A DNA stretch of 64,000 bases, taken from the NCBI RefSeq assembly GCF_004011505.1, contig NZ_SAUN01000001.1, positions 8,645,501-8,709,500 of the forward strand, given 5' to 3'. This DNA is from Nonomuraea polychroma (GTDB lineage Bacteria > Actinomycetota > Actinomycetes > Streptosporangiales > Streptosporangiaceae). Made by a program: the position numbers and the translations under genes. Below the pieces are notes generated by a model. That model was not told where the DNA came from, made no database searches, and saw only the letters and a list, made by a program, of their open reading frames with translations. Each line of letters opens with the position of its first letter. The first letter of the stretch is position 1. Positions 7,808 to 16,827 of this stretch are shown here, in pieces.

Positions 7808-10800
7808 TCAGGACAGGTCGGCCTCCGCCAGGAGGAGCGGCACCGACTCCGGGTCGCGGAGCAGGGCGGCCACCGCGAGCCGGTCGTTCCACTGGCCCGT
7901 GGCCCAGGCCAGCCCGCGGGCCAGCCCATCGACCCCCGTGCAGTGGACGGCACCCTCGAAGTATCGCCACGCGCACTCCACCCCGTCCACCAGCAACTTC
8001 TCGTGCTCCACATACGTCTCAGGCGCTGTGGGCAGCAGGGACCGCACCTCGGCGGGCACCGGCCGGACCTCCCCCTGCGAGGTGACCTCTCCCGCGGTCA
8101 GCTCCCCGGCCAACGGCAGGTCGAGCAGCTCCGACAACGACTCGGCCAGATCGTACGGGGCCAGCACCAAGGGCCGGTCCACGACGAGCTGCAACAGGTC
8201 AGGAGCCTCCACGACGACCGCGTCGTCGGCCGGCACCACCACGATGTCCCCGCGGAGCACGGCCCGCACCCGGGACGGCGGCGCCACCCGCGACGGATCC
8301 ACGGCCGCCAGGGCGACCCACAGCGCACGCAGCTGGGCCCGGTCCACCTCGATGGACTCGTCGGCCATCAGGTCCAGCAGCTCCTCCGGGCCGCCGTGCG
8401 AGGCCAGCAGCTCGGTCAGGGTCGTACGCACCCCCAGCATCGACAGCGCGCCCTCGTCGAGTTCAGGGGACGCGTCGGCGTAAAGGCCCTGGAGGAGCGG
8501 GTCGGCCCCGGGCAGCCGCAGCTCCAGAGGCTTGCGCCCGCCCAGCACCGGATGGTTGGCCAGCCACCACGCCGTATAGGACGGCACCTCCACACCCTCG
8601 ATCCGCAGCGGATGCAGGGCGGCCCGCAACGGCGGCCTGGTGAGCAGCTCCAGCGCGGCCGGCCAGTCGGCCACCAGCTCCAGATCCCGCACGGCCGTGA
8701 ACTCGGCCACCAGCGGCGGCACGTCCAGCTCGGGCAGCAGATCGAGCACGTGGTCGAGCCACTCGTCCTCGCCGTCGAGATCGTGGTCGCACTCGTCGGG
8801 GTCGAGCAGCACGTCCTCGTCCTGCACCATCGCGAACCCGTCTAGCACCCCCGCGGCGGCCAGCACCCGCGCGCCGTAGGTCTCCTCCAACTCGGCCGCG
8901 GCCACCCCGATGTGCGTGCCGGGCTCCAGCACGCCCGCCAGCGCCCCGTCGGCCAGCATGAGCTCACCGGCCGGGTAGAGCTCGCCGTCGGTGCCGGGCA
9001 GGGCCAGCTCGGCGAGCCACGGCGCCTCACCGGGCGCCAGCCCGGCCGCGTCGACGAGGGACAACACGGCCCGCGCCACCAGCTCATGGTCCGGGCTGTC
9101 GAGCGACTGCGCGACGGCGGCCTTGGTCAGCGGGTCCTCGAGGACGGTGCGCGGCGTGGCCTCGGCGGCGCCCAGCCTGAGCAGCGCGGGGTGGGCGGCG
9201 TCAGGGTGCACGATGCGCAGCCCGAGCGGGGTCAGGTCGAGCTCGGCCCCGCCGTCGGTGAGGATCAGCGTGCCGCGCGGCCCGCGTACGAGCCGCCCGT
9301 CCGTCAGGGGCACCGGCAGGGCGCCGAGCGACTCGGGATCGTCGGCGGGCAACACCTCGTAGAGCGAACGCCACCACGACGGCTCGCGTGCCTCCACGGC
9401 CTCGCCGGACAGCAGGTCCACGACATCGGACAGCTCCACCTTGCGTACGCCGAGCGCCGTCATGGCAGGATGCCGCGGCGGCCACCCGGCGGGCAGCAGC
9501 CCCGGCACGAAGCCGGCGACCGTCTCCAGCAGCTCCCCCGACCCCGACGTGAGCACGGCCGCCTCACGGCCGGAGACCACCCATCCGTCGGCGCCGGGCT
9601 CTGGCGCCGGGTGCTCGACCTGCCACTCGGCATCCGGCTCGTAGACCTCGGCGTCGGCGAACGACGGACTCTGCACGACCGGCGCGGGCGCGGACAGGGC
9701 AGGCAGGAGGGGCGTGCCGGGCAACCGGCCCAGCACGGCCCTGCGGATCCTGGCGTCGAGCTCGCCCTTGCCCATGAGGGAGGGCACGAGGTCCAGCAGC
9801 TTGGGCGTGCGCGGCAGCTCACGCAGGAGCTTGACGTACGCGTCGGCGGCCCGTTCGACGAGGAAGTCGGTCAACGGCCCCTTGGCGACGTGCCGCCGGT
9901 CGGTGGCCATCGGGAAGGAGGCGATCAGCAGCGCGGGCAGGTCGAGCGGCTCATCGCTGGGCGTGGGAGCGTGCACGACGGGCGGCACTGTGCCCGGCAG
10001 CGGCCCGGGGTCCCCGGTGCCGGTGAGGGGCACCGCCCAGCGCAGCGACCAGTAGGGGCGGGCACGCTCCTCGGTGGGCCGGTCGGCGAAGAGCCTGCTC
10101 ACCTCGTCCGGCGTGAACTCGCCCGACTCCGACACCACGTGCCAGCCGTCGGCTACCACCCTGCGGACTGTGCCGTCGAGGTCGACCTCGATGGCCTCCA
10201 GCGCGGGCATGCCGAGCAGCAAAGCGGGGCTGGTCTCGGTCAGCATGCCCCGGACCGCCTCGACGGCGGCCTGGTCGCGCAGCGGCAGGCGGACGAGCGT
10301 GTCGAACCCCTCGGGGATGTCGACCATGGGCGGCTCGTCGAACGGCAGCCTGAGCAGCGGCACGTGCCCCGACCGGTCGGCGAGCTCACCCGCCAGCGCG
10401 TGGATCTCGCCGACCAGGGCGGCGGTCTCCGTACGGGACCACCGAACGGCGCCGCTTCCGCGCGAGCCGATGGACGGCGCGTCGGTGACCGACACCACCG
10501 CCGCGAACCCGACACCGAACCGCCCCGCCGCGCCTGCCTCGTCCCGCTTGCCCGAGGCCCGCAGCGTGGACAGGCTCTGCACGCCGGTGGCGTCGAGCGG
10601 GGCGCCGGTGTTGGCGGCCGTGAGCACGTCGCCGCGCAGCGTCAGCCGGAGCACCCCTGGCACGCCCGCGCGCAGCGCCGCGTCGGCGGCGTTCTGCGCG
10701 AGCTCGACGATCAGCCGGTCGCGGTAGCCGCCGAGCGCGAAGTCCTCCTCGGCGTTGGCGTCCTCGCGGAACCTGGCCGGCGAGGCCGTCCAGGCCGCCA

Positions 10801-10843
10801 GGACGGCGGCTCGCATCCGGTCACAGCCAAAGGTGTCGGTCAT
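7808..10843 (-). CDS. Sacsin/Hsp90-like GHKL ATPase domain protein
   Basis: A 1011-residue protein whose first 130 residues form a Bergerat-fold ATP site: the N-box VELAQNAADA (Glu47, Asn51, Asp54), the NTG motif (78-80) and the glycine lid GRFGVGFA (107-114). Homologues are annotated as sacsin-N-terminal or Hsp90-like proteins in actinomycetes. The remaining 850 residues are acidic, leucine-rich and without other motifs I recognise; middle and dimerisation domains of true Hsp90 were not evident. ATG 10843 is the only start before the conserved domain. It is alone on its strand, so context does not tell its client. Probable cytoplasmic chaperone or scaffold; function unproven. Confidence 0.82.
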   Translation of the reverse strand: MTDTFGCDRMRAAVLAAWTASPARFREDANAEEDFALGGYRDRLIVELAQNAADAALRAGVPGVLRLTLRGDVLTAANTGAPLDATGVQSLSTLRASGKRDEAGAAGRFGVGFAAVVSVTDAPSIGSRGSGAVRWSRTETAALVGEIHALAGELADRSGHVPLLRLPFDEPPMVDIPEGFDTLVRLPLRDQAAVEAVRGMLTETSPALLLGMPALEAIEVDLDGTVRRVVADGWHVVSESGEFTPDEVSRLFADRPTEERARPYWSLRWAVPLTGTGDPGPLPGTVPPVVHAPTPSDEPLDLPALLIASFPMATDRRHVAKGPLTDFLVERAADAYVKLLRELPRTPKLLDLVPSLMGKGELDARIRRAVLGRLPGTPLLPALSAPAPVVQSPSFADAEVYEPDAEWQVEHPAPEPGADGWVVSGREAAVLTSGSGELLETVAGFVPGLLPAGWPPRHPAMTALGVRKVELSDVVDLLSGEAVEAREPSWWRSLYEVLPADDPESLGALPVPLTDGRLVRGPRGTLILTDGGAELDLTPLGLRIVHPDAAHPALLRLGAAEATPRTVLEDPLTKAAVAQSLDSPDHELVARAVLSLVDAAGLAPGEAPWLAELALPGTDGELYPAGELMLADGALAGVLEPGTHIGVAAAELEETYGARVLAAAGVLDGFAMVQDEDVLLDPDECDHDLDGEDEWLDHVLDLLPELDVPPLVAEFTAVRDLELVADWPAALELLTRPPLRAALHPLRIEGVEVPSYTAWWLANHPVLGGRKPLELRLPGADPLLQGLYADASPELDEGALSMLGVRTTLTELLASHGGPEELLDLMADESIEVDRAQLRALWVALAAVDPSRVAPPSRVRAVLRGDIVVVPADDAVVVEAPDLLQLVVDRPLVLAPYDLAESLSELLDLPLAGELTAGEVTSQGEVRPVPAEVRSLLPTAPETYVEHEKLLVDGVECAWRYFEGAVHCTGVDGLARGLAWATGQWNDRLAVAALLRDPESVPLLLAEADLS

Positions 10844-11173
10844 CGATCACGATCCAGTGTTGAGGAGTAGGGGGCCAGGGTAGGTTAGCGGCCCCGGCCG
10901 ACAACGATCGCCGCCTTCACCGACCACCGGGGCAGCCCGCTGACCGGACTCCCGATCGGGCGCACGCCGCCACATGAAGGCAGCGCCAAAGCCCCGCCCG
11001 GCGGGTCCCACCAGCCGTGGCGGGTCCCACCAGCCGTGGCGGGTCCCACCAGCCGTGGCGGGTCCCACCAGCCGTGGCGGGTCCCAACAGGCCCGCGAGC
11101 CCCACCGGCCCCGCGAGCGCCGGCGGCGGCTGCTGTTGGGGCGGCGGGCCGGGCCATGGGCGGCGGGTCCGGG
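10844..11173. repeat. Intergenic region with four-plus copies of a 19-bp tandem repeat
   Basis: The 19-mer CGGGTCCCACCAGCCGTGG is present in four exact consecutive copies (11002-11020, 11021-11039, 11040-11058, 11059-11077), followed by a partial degenerate copy to about 11091. It lies between the start of the GHKL ATPase gene and the stop of the DUF3027 gene. Nineteen is not a multiple of three, so the array does not encode a steady peptide repeat. Slippage could change the copy number between strains. The rest of the interval holds no recognisable gene. Confidence 0.9.
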
Positions 11174-11980
11174 TCAGGAGTGCCCGAGCTCCTCGGCGCC
11201 GGACTCGTCGACCGACCCGGCCGCCGCTTCCTCCTCCATCAGGTCATACCCCAGGTCGTCGAGGATCGGGATGGCCTGCTCCACCGGCGGCGGCAGGACC
11301 GCGGCCTCGGAATGGGCGCCGCAGCCATGGTCGGCGGCGACCACCTTGCCGTCGTCCGGCGCGTACTCATTGGTGCAGACCCCGAACATCTGCCGCAGCG
11401 AACCCGCGAGCAGCCAGTAAAACCCGCAGGTGGAGCACTGCGCGGGAGCGGCGTGTGCGATCGGCGTATGCGGCCCGTGCTCGCCCGAGTGCCAGCGTCT
11501 GGCCGCCCGGTCTTTGCCAATGGCCGAGAGCACACGGGCTCGGCCCAGGCCGTACTCGAAAACCGCCTGGTGATCGGCGTCCTCGCCGGTCTCCGTGAAC
11601 CCCGGGGCGAGTCTGTCGTCGTCCTCCGGGGTGGGCAGCAGGTCGCCCACGCCGAGGTCGCCGGGGCGCAGGCGCTCACTCCACGGCAGCCATTCGGGGG
11701 CGAGCAGCGCGCCGGTGCCGGGCAGCAGGACGGCCTCGCTGACCGTGACCTTGCGGGCGCGCGAGGCACGGGTGACCGTGACGGCCCAGCGCCAGCCGTG
11801 GTAGGCCCGGTCGAGGCAGGCGAAGTAGTGGGTGACGATCCGGTCGCCCTCGCTCTCATAGCCGAGGTGCTCGCCGGGCTCGCCCGGCCGCGCTAGCTCC
11901 TCGGCCGCGGCGCGCGCCAGATCGACCGCGGCCGCGCAGGCCTGGTCGGGAGCGGGGACGCGGGCCCTGGTCCGGCTCAT
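11174..11980 (-). CDS. DUF3027 protein
   Basis: A 268-residue soluble protein. The opening MSRTRARVPAPDQACAAAVD, the RWAVTVTRASRARKVTVSE segment and a cysteine-containing stretch (CSTCGFYWLL, then GVCTNEYAPDDGKVV, then HGCG) identify DUF3027, a conserved actinobacterial family. The paired cysteines could bind zinc. ATG 11980 is preceded by GGAGG with a 7-base spacing. It diverges from the MFS gene at 12107; from memory the M. tuberculosis orthologue Rv0883c lies near the CspB and XPB genes, as here. Function unknown. Confidence 0.85.
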   Translation of the reverse strand: MSRTRARVPAPDQACAAAVDLARAAAEELARPGEPGEHLGYESEGDRIVTHYFACLDRAYHGWRWAVTVTRASRARKVTVSEAVLLPGTGALLAPEWLPWSERLRPGDLGVGDLLPTPEDDDRLAPGFTETGEDADHQAVFEYGLGRARVLSAIGKDRAARRWHSGEHGPHTPIAHAAPAQCSTCGFYWLLAGSLRQMFGVCTNEYAPDDGKVVAADHGCGAHSEAAVLPPPVEQAIPILDDLGYDLMEEEAAAGSVDESGAEELGHS

Positions 11981-12106
11981 CGGACCGCCTCCGGCGAAAG
12001 GTGCTGTTCGCTCACACTTCATTCTCACCCATGACCGGACCTGGACGGGCACACAACGGGGGATCCTCCTCCGTCTCGGCAGACGAATCGGGTAAGACTG
12101 GTAGGC

Positions 12107-13660
12107 GTGGAGGGTGGCTGGGAGCGAGCTCGCGAGATCACGCGGCGCGTCGGGCGAGGAGTCGCCGACGCCGGCCGCGCGACCGCGCGTGCCGGAAAGG
12201 CCACGGCCAGCGGCACCGCGCGGGCCGGCAAGGCCACGGCCAAGGGCGCGCAGAAGGTCGGGAAGGCCACGCGGAGGCTGACGTACGCCAATGGCGCCGA
12301 CCGCACCGGGCTCGGCCGGCTGATCGAGCTGTCGGCGGGCAACAGCGCAAGCGACGCGCTGGTGACGGTGGCGCTGGCGAGCACGGTCTTCTTCGGCGTG
12401 CCCGTCGGCGAGGCACGCGGCTCGGTGGCTCTCTACCTGGTCATCACGATGTTGCCGTTCGCGCTGCTGGCGCCGTTCGTGGGGCCGATACTCGACAGGT
12501 TCAGGTCGGGGCGGCGTTACGTGATGGCGGGCACGTTGTTCGGGCGCGGCCTGCTGTGTTTCGCGATGGCCGCCGCGGTCGGCCCCGGCGACCTGCCGAC
12601 GTTGTTCATCGGCGCGCTGGGCGTGCTGGTGTTGTCGAAGGCTTACAACGTGTCCCGGGCGGCGATCATGCCGAACGTGCTGCCCGCCGACATCACGCTG
12701 GTGTCGGCGAACGCGCGGGTGGCGCTGTTCACGCTGGTCGCGGCGGGGGTGGCGGTGCCCGTCGGGGCGGGCATGACGGCGTGGCTGGGCAGCGCGGCGG
12801 TGCTGCGCATCGCGATGGTGGCCTTCCTGCTGCTCGGCGTCGTCGCGGTACGCCTGCCGCGCCACGTCGACTCCCCCGACCTGGAGGAAGAGGGCGCCCA
12901 GCCGTCCCGCTGGCGCACCCTGCTCAAGGTCGGCCCCGCGGTCGCCGAGGCCGTCTGGGCGAACCTGGCCATCCGCGTCTTCTCCGGCTTCCTGCTGTTC
13001 TTCCTGCTGTTCCTGGTGCAGGACAAGGCGGTGCCGTGGCTGGCGGTGAACCAGTCATGGGCGCAGGATCCGTTCTTCGACATCCCCAAGACGATCGCGC
13101 TGCTGGCCGCGGCGGCGGGGCTCGGCGGCCTGGCAGGCGCGGCCGTGGCGAACTGGACGCGTAACCACGCCCCTCAGCTGATCGTGCTGATCACGCTGGC
13201 CGTGACCGTCGTGACGACGATCGTCACCGCGATCTTCTTCGGGCTGTGGGCCGCGCTGGCGATCTCCCTCATCACGGCGTTCGCGCAGGAATTGGGCAAG
13301 CTCGCGCTCGACGCGATCGTGCAGCGGGAGATCGGCGAGGAGGTGCGCTCGTCGACGTTCGGCGTCGTCGAGGCGGTGCTCCAGCTCGCCTGGGTGTTCG
13401 GCGGCCTGATCGGGCTGCTGCTCTCGCTGACCGGGAGCAGCCTGGCCGGCCTGGTCACGCTGGCCGTCGCGCTGACCGTCGCGCTCGGCTGGCTGCTGGT
13501 GGCCAGGAGCAAGCGCGTACGCGCCACCAACGCCAAACTGGCCAGGCAGCGGGCCGAGGCGAGCGAGCACGCCCCGCGGCGGGCCGAGGAAGACGACCTC
13601 GACCCGCAGCCAGGCGACACGCTGGACTCGACCAAGCCGCTGACCAACCCTTTCGGCTGA
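12107..13660 (+). CDS. MFS transporter with a lysine/alanine-rich N-terminal tail
   Basis: A 517-residue protein. Residues 70-470 form an MFS fold of about 12 helices. Before the first helix lies an unusual tail (about residues 12-55) with repeated ARAGKATA-like units rich in Ala, Lys, Gly and Arg, resembling histone-H1-type sequence. The C-terminus is charged (RAEASEHAPRRAEEDDLD). The GTG start is eight bases after TAAGAC, so it may be leaderless. The actinobacterial relative Rv0876c (from memory) shares the neighbourhood with DUF3027 and CspB. The substrate is unknown; the basic tail could bind nucleic acid or acidic lipid. Confidence 0.87.
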   Translation: MEGGWERAREITRRVGRGVADAGRATARAGKATASGTARAGKATAKGAQKVGKATRRLTYANGADRTGLGRLIELSAGNSASDALVTVALASTVFFGVPVGEARGSVALYLVITMLPFALLAPFVGPILDRFRSGRRYVMAGTLFGRGLLCFAMAAAVGPGDLPTLFIGALGVLVLSKAYNVSRAAIMPNVLPADITLVSANARVALFTLVAAGVAVPVGAGMTAWLGSAAVLRIAMVAFLLLGVVAVRLPRHVDSPDLEEEGAQPSRWRTLLKVGPAVAEAVWANLAIRVFSGFLLFFLLFLVQDKAVPWLAVNQSWAQDPFFDIPKTIALLAAAAGLGGLAGAAVANWTRNHAPQLIVLITLAVTVVTTIVTAIFFGLWAALAISLITAFAQELGKLALDAIVQREIGEEVRSSTFGVVEAVLQLAWVFGGLIGLLLSLTGSSLAGLVTLAVALTVALGWLLVARSKRVRATNAKLARQRAEASEHAPRRAEEDDLDPQPGDTLDSTKPLTNPFG

Positions 13661-13684
13661 TACGGCTGACCGCCCGTGCGGCGC

Positions 13685-14080
13685 CTACGCGTCGAGGTCG
13701 TCGGCGACGGCCCTCAGGACCTGGGCGATCTTCTTGGCGTGCGCCGCGTCCGGGTGCTTGCCGCGCTGATAGGAGGTCGAGATCTCGTCCAGCAGCTTGA
13801 TCAGATCCTCGACGATGACCACCATCTCGTCCGGCTTCTTCCGCTTTCCCTTGGGCTTGGGCTTGGCCAGGGTCGGCGGCTGCTCCAGGATCCTGACGGA
13901 GAGCGCCTGCTGGCCGCGACGGCCCTCGGCGACCCCGAACTCGACCTTTTGGCCGGGCTTGAGCGGGCCTGCGCCAGTGGGCAGCGCGGATGAATGCACG
14001 AAGACCTCACCGCCGTCGTCGCGGGTGAGGAAGCCGAATCCCTTGTCGGCGTCGTACCACTTGACCTTGCCACTCGGCAC
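13685..14080 (-). CDS. CspB-type long cold-shock protein
   Basis: A 131-residue protein. Residues 1-66 are a cold-shock domain with RNP1 KGFGFL and RNP2 VFVHSSAL, which bind single-stranded nucleic acid. An extension follows: a basic linker (KPKPKGKRKKP) and a helical, acidic C-terminus. This architecture matches mycobacterial CspB rather than 67-residue CspA. GTG 14080 is chosen because PSGKVKWYD follows directly, with GAGG seven bases upstream. It converges on the MFS gene with a 24-base gap. Probable RNA chaperone. Confidence 0.92.
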   Translation of the reverse strand: MPSGKVKWYDADKGFGFLTRDDGGEVFVHSSALPTGAGPLKPGQKVEFGVAEGRRGQQALSVRILEQPPTLAKPKPKGKRKKPDEMVVIVEDLIKLLDEISTSYQRGKHPDAAHAKKIAQVLRAVADDLDA

Positions 14081-14169
14081 AGGAGGACCTCGTTCAAACA
14101 GTCGAAAAGCTGGATGGATGTAGGTTATGCCCCGATGAGCGCCAGGGCGAGCGCATAAATGCCGGTGAA

Positions 14170-14787
14170 TTACCGGAGTTCGTCGCGCTGGGACCAACCG
14201 GTGTACCACTCGGCGAATTCGGTCAGATCAGACAGCGCCACATCGGCTCCGTGCTCACGCAGCTCTCCCACCGTGTAAGGACCGGTCGCGACGGCCACGC
14301 TCACGGCCCCGCCCGCACGCGCCGCCTCGATGTCCGCGACATGGTCACCAACATAGGCCGCCGCGCCGAACCGCGCGAGTGCCGAACCCTTGCCCGCGCC
14401 GAAAACCGAGCCGACCACCTCGTCCACGACCAGGCCGAGCACCTCGACCGTGCCGATGGCGTCACGTTGGTTCTTGCCGGTCACCACGATGACCCGGCCG
14501 CCGGCCGCGCGTACGGCGGCGATCGCGTCGTGCGCGCCCGCCATGGCGGTGTGCACCGGAACCCCCATCTCCGGATAGATCTCCCGATACAGCTCCGCCG
14601 CCGCGGCGACCTCCTCAGCGGGCAGCCAGTTGGCCAGCTCGACCTCCAGGGGCGGGCCCAGCCGCGAGACGACCGCCGCGCTGTCGATGGGCACCCCCAA
14701 ACGCACGGACAGCTCATCGTAAACCGCAGCGATACCCGATCGCGTATCCGCCAATGTCATGTCAAGGTCGAAGCCCACCGAAGTCAT
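14170..14787 (-). CDS. HAD-superfamily hydrolase
   Basis: A 205-residue phosphatase-like protein. Motif I FDLDMTLADT supplies nucleophile Asp7 and acid Asp9; motif II VVTGK and motif III/IV GDHVADIEAA are present, with an alpha-helical cap after motif I, as in the phosphoglycolate phosphatase-like group. The substrate is not predictable. ATG 14787 or the in-frame GTG three bases earlier could be the start. Divergent from the small membrane protein at 14891. Confidence 0.88.
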   Translation of the reverse strand: MTSVGFDLDMTLADTRSGIAAVYDELSVRLGVPIDSAAVVSRLGPPLEVELANWLPAEEVAAAAELYREIYPEMGVPVHTAMAGAHDAIAAVRAAGGRVIVVTGKNQRDAIGTVEVLGLVVDEVVGSVFGAGKGSALARFGAAAYVGDHVADIEAARAGGAVSVAVATGPYTVGELREHGADVALSDLTEFAEWYTGWSQRDELR

Positions 14788-14890
14788 CACATGTGCAGGA
14801 TGCCAAACCCTCCTCGACCCCGCGTAACGGCCCTTGTTGTGGGATGGTGGGAATGGGAAGAAAGGAATTACTTATCGGAGAGGAGCGGCC

Positions 14891-15286
14891 GTGGCCGACA
14901 CCCCCAAACCGCCGCAGACCGGAGACCGCCTCGTCGCCTCCTCCGCCCCCGCCCGCCCGCACAGGCCCGCGAGACACCTCGGGTCACCCGTCACGACATG
15001 GCAGCGTGTCGTGTCGTCCGTGGCCTCTCTGGTGAGGCTGGCCTCCCGGTTAGCGGCGCTCTCCCTGGTGCTGTACGCGCTGTTCACCGTCTTCGAGGCC
15101 AACCGCGCCAACGTCTGGTATCAGTTCGTCGAGTCGCTGGCCGCATCGCTGTCCCTGGGCCTGGCCAACTTGTTCCAGCTCGCCGAACCGCGCTGGACGA
15201 CCCTCGTCAATTACGGCCTCGCCGCGATCGTCTGGTTGATCATCGGCTCCGCTCTGGCGAGCCTGATCCGCCGTGCCGCTCCGTGA
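14891..15286 (+). CDS. Small two-helix membrane protein of unknown function
   Basis: A 131-residue protein with a proline-rich cytosolic N-terminus and two hydrophobic helices (roughly residues 50-73 and 105-125) separated by an amphipathic segment. No family recognised. GTG 14891 is supported by GGAG seven bases upstream. Its stop lies 34 bases before the TetR gene, so the two may be co-transcribed and the regulator could control it. Confidence 0.72.
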   Translation: MADTPKPPQTGDRLVASSAPARPHRPARHLGSPVTTWQRVVSSVASLVRLASRLAALSLVLYALFTVFEANRANVWYQFVESLAASLSLGLANLFQLAEPRWTTLVNYGLAAIVWLIIGSALASLIRRAAP

Positions 15287-15320
15287 CGACTACTCTCGAT
15301 GCGGAGGTATCAGGATAGAC

Positions 15321-15938
15321 ATGACCAGATCGACCCGTGAGCGGATCATCGATGAGTCCCTGCGGCTGTTCGCCGAGCGGGGCTACTCCGCCACGTCCGT
15401 GGCAGAGATCGAGGCCGCCTCAGGGCTGTCTCCCGGCGCCGGCGGACTCTACAGGCACTTCAAGTCCAAGTACGAAGTGCTCGCCGCGGCCATCAACGAG
15501 CACGCCGCCCGCACCAGGATCCAGGTGGCCGAGAGCCTGGCCGAGCTGAGCGGCATGGAGGCCTCCGTGGATCTGGAGGAACGCCTGTCGCACGTGTGCA
15601 GGGCGGGTCTGGCCAAGGTACGCGAGGAGTCCGAGCTGACCCGGGTGTTCTTCCGCGACCTGAGCCAGTTCCCCGAACTGGTCGCCGTCGTCCGCGAAGG
15701 GCTGCTGCAGCCCATGTTCGACGCGATCGTCACCTGGTTCCGCGCGCAACCCGAATACCGCGACGCCGAAGTCGACTGGACGGGCATCTCGGCGGTGCTG
15801 GGCGGCGCCGTCGTGCACTACCGGCTGTTCCAGGAGACCGTGGGCGAGCTGCCCGGCCACGCGGACAAGGACCGGTTCGTCACCGCCTGGGTACGCCTGG
15901 CGGTCGGCCTGCTCCCCAGTCCGGCGCCGGTCAGTTGA
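15321..15938 (+). CDS. TetR-family transcriptional regulator
   Basis: A 205-residue protein. The N-terminal helix-turn-helix (TRERIIDESLRLFAERGYS, then VAEIEAASGLSPGAGGLYRHF) is typical TetR; the C-terminal helices form a ligand-binding domain of unknown specificity. ATG 15321 follows an AGGAT segment. The last 8 bases overlap the end of the convergent gene at 15931. The target is not obvious, since the gene upstream is on the same strand. Confidence 0.93.
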   Translation: MTRSTRERIIDESLRLFAERGYSATSVAEIEAASGLSPGAGGLYRHFKSKYEVLAAAINEHAARTRIQVAESLAELSGMEASVDLEERLSHVCRAGLAKVREESELTRVFFRDLSQFPELVAVVREGLLQPMFDAIVTWFRAQPEYRDAEVDWTGISAVLGGAVVHYRLFQETVGELPGHADKDRFVTAWVRLAVGLLPSPAPVS

Positions 15939-16791
15939 GGTCGAGCAGCCGGTAGGCCAGCCAGACCACGCCGAACCCCGTACCGATCATGAACATGATC
16001 CCGCTCACCGCCCAGAACTGCGTCAGGAACGCGTTCAGCCCCGGCTCGCTCCCCACCCGCAGGCCGCCGACGAGGACCCCGCCGACCGTGTAGCCGAGCA
16101 GCGGCGCGCCCGCGCCGAGGAAGCGGTCACGCGGGTCCCAGCTCTCGCTGAACAGCACCATCACCGCGCCGCCCGCCCACACCACCAGCGGGATCGGGAA
16201 GATCGCCAACAGCGGCAGGTCGAACGGCACCAGCAACGCCGCCACCACGAGGATCACCATGGCGGCCGTCTCGCGCGGGTGCTCCTTGACGATGGTCCTG
16301 GCGTCCCTGCCGCCGGTGGTCATCGGATTCGCGCCGGCCATGGCCGCCCTGCGCAGCCCCGCGAACGGCATGCCCCGCCCTGGTGACCTCGCGAGCCGCT
16401 CCTGGGCCATCCGCCGGTACGCCCGCACGCCCGGCGGCGTGTCCCGGTCGTCGACGATCGCGGGGAAACGCATCGTGGATCCCGTTCCCTGACCCGCCTC
16501 GGCCCCGCGCCGATCACCAGCGGAAACACCGCTCTGGTCGGCGCCGGCCGCCGCGGCCTCGGCTTGGGCCAGCCTGCGTGCCTCGCGCTCGACCAGCGCC
16601 ACCGGATCACCGAATCTGGCCAGCACCTTCGCCACCTCGCGGGCGTTCTGGCTGCCGCCCCGCTCGGCCTCGATCCTGGCCCGCAGCCGCCGGGAGAAGT
16701 CCAGCCGCTGGTCGGCCCGCAGCACGCCGTGGGCCACGTCCGCGGCCTTGGAGACGTAGTTCAGCACGAGCTGGTCCGCGCGCTCTATCAC
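15931..16791 (-). CDS. Membrane protein with N-terminal permease-prefix/HAAS-like domain
   Basis: A 286-residue protein. Residues 1-75 (IERADQLVLNYVSKAADV to VLARFGDPVALVERE) resemble the short helical HAAS/permease-prefix domain found before membrane modules. A linker rich in Ala and Gly follows, then four predicted helices in the last 130 residues. GTG 16791 is preferred; an ATG at 16824 would extend it but collide with the divergent gene at 16828. Function unknown; the domain often pairs with PadR-type regulators, none of which is adjacent. Confidence 0.62.
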   Translation of the reverse strand: MIERADQLVLNYVSKAADVAHGVLRADQRLDFSRRLRARIEAERGGSQNAREVAKVLARFGDPVALVEREARRLAQAEAAAAGADQSGVSAGDRRGAEAGQGTGSTMRFPAIVDDRDTPPGVRAYRRMAQERLARSPGRGMPFAGLRRAAMAGANPMTTGGRDARTIVKEHPRETAAMVILVVAALLVPFDLPLLAIFPIPLVVWAGGAVMVLFSESWDPRDRFLGAGAPLLGYTVGGVLVGGLRVGSEPGLNAFLTQFWAVSGIMFMIGTGFGVVWLAYRLLDLN

Positions 16792-16827
16792 GTCAAGCCA
16801 TGCTGCCCCAATCAGGGGGGACATACC

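Noticed and set aside
8912..10870. 652-codon plus-strand frame
   Set aside because: Shadow of the GHKL ATPase gene, low complexity, no start signal.
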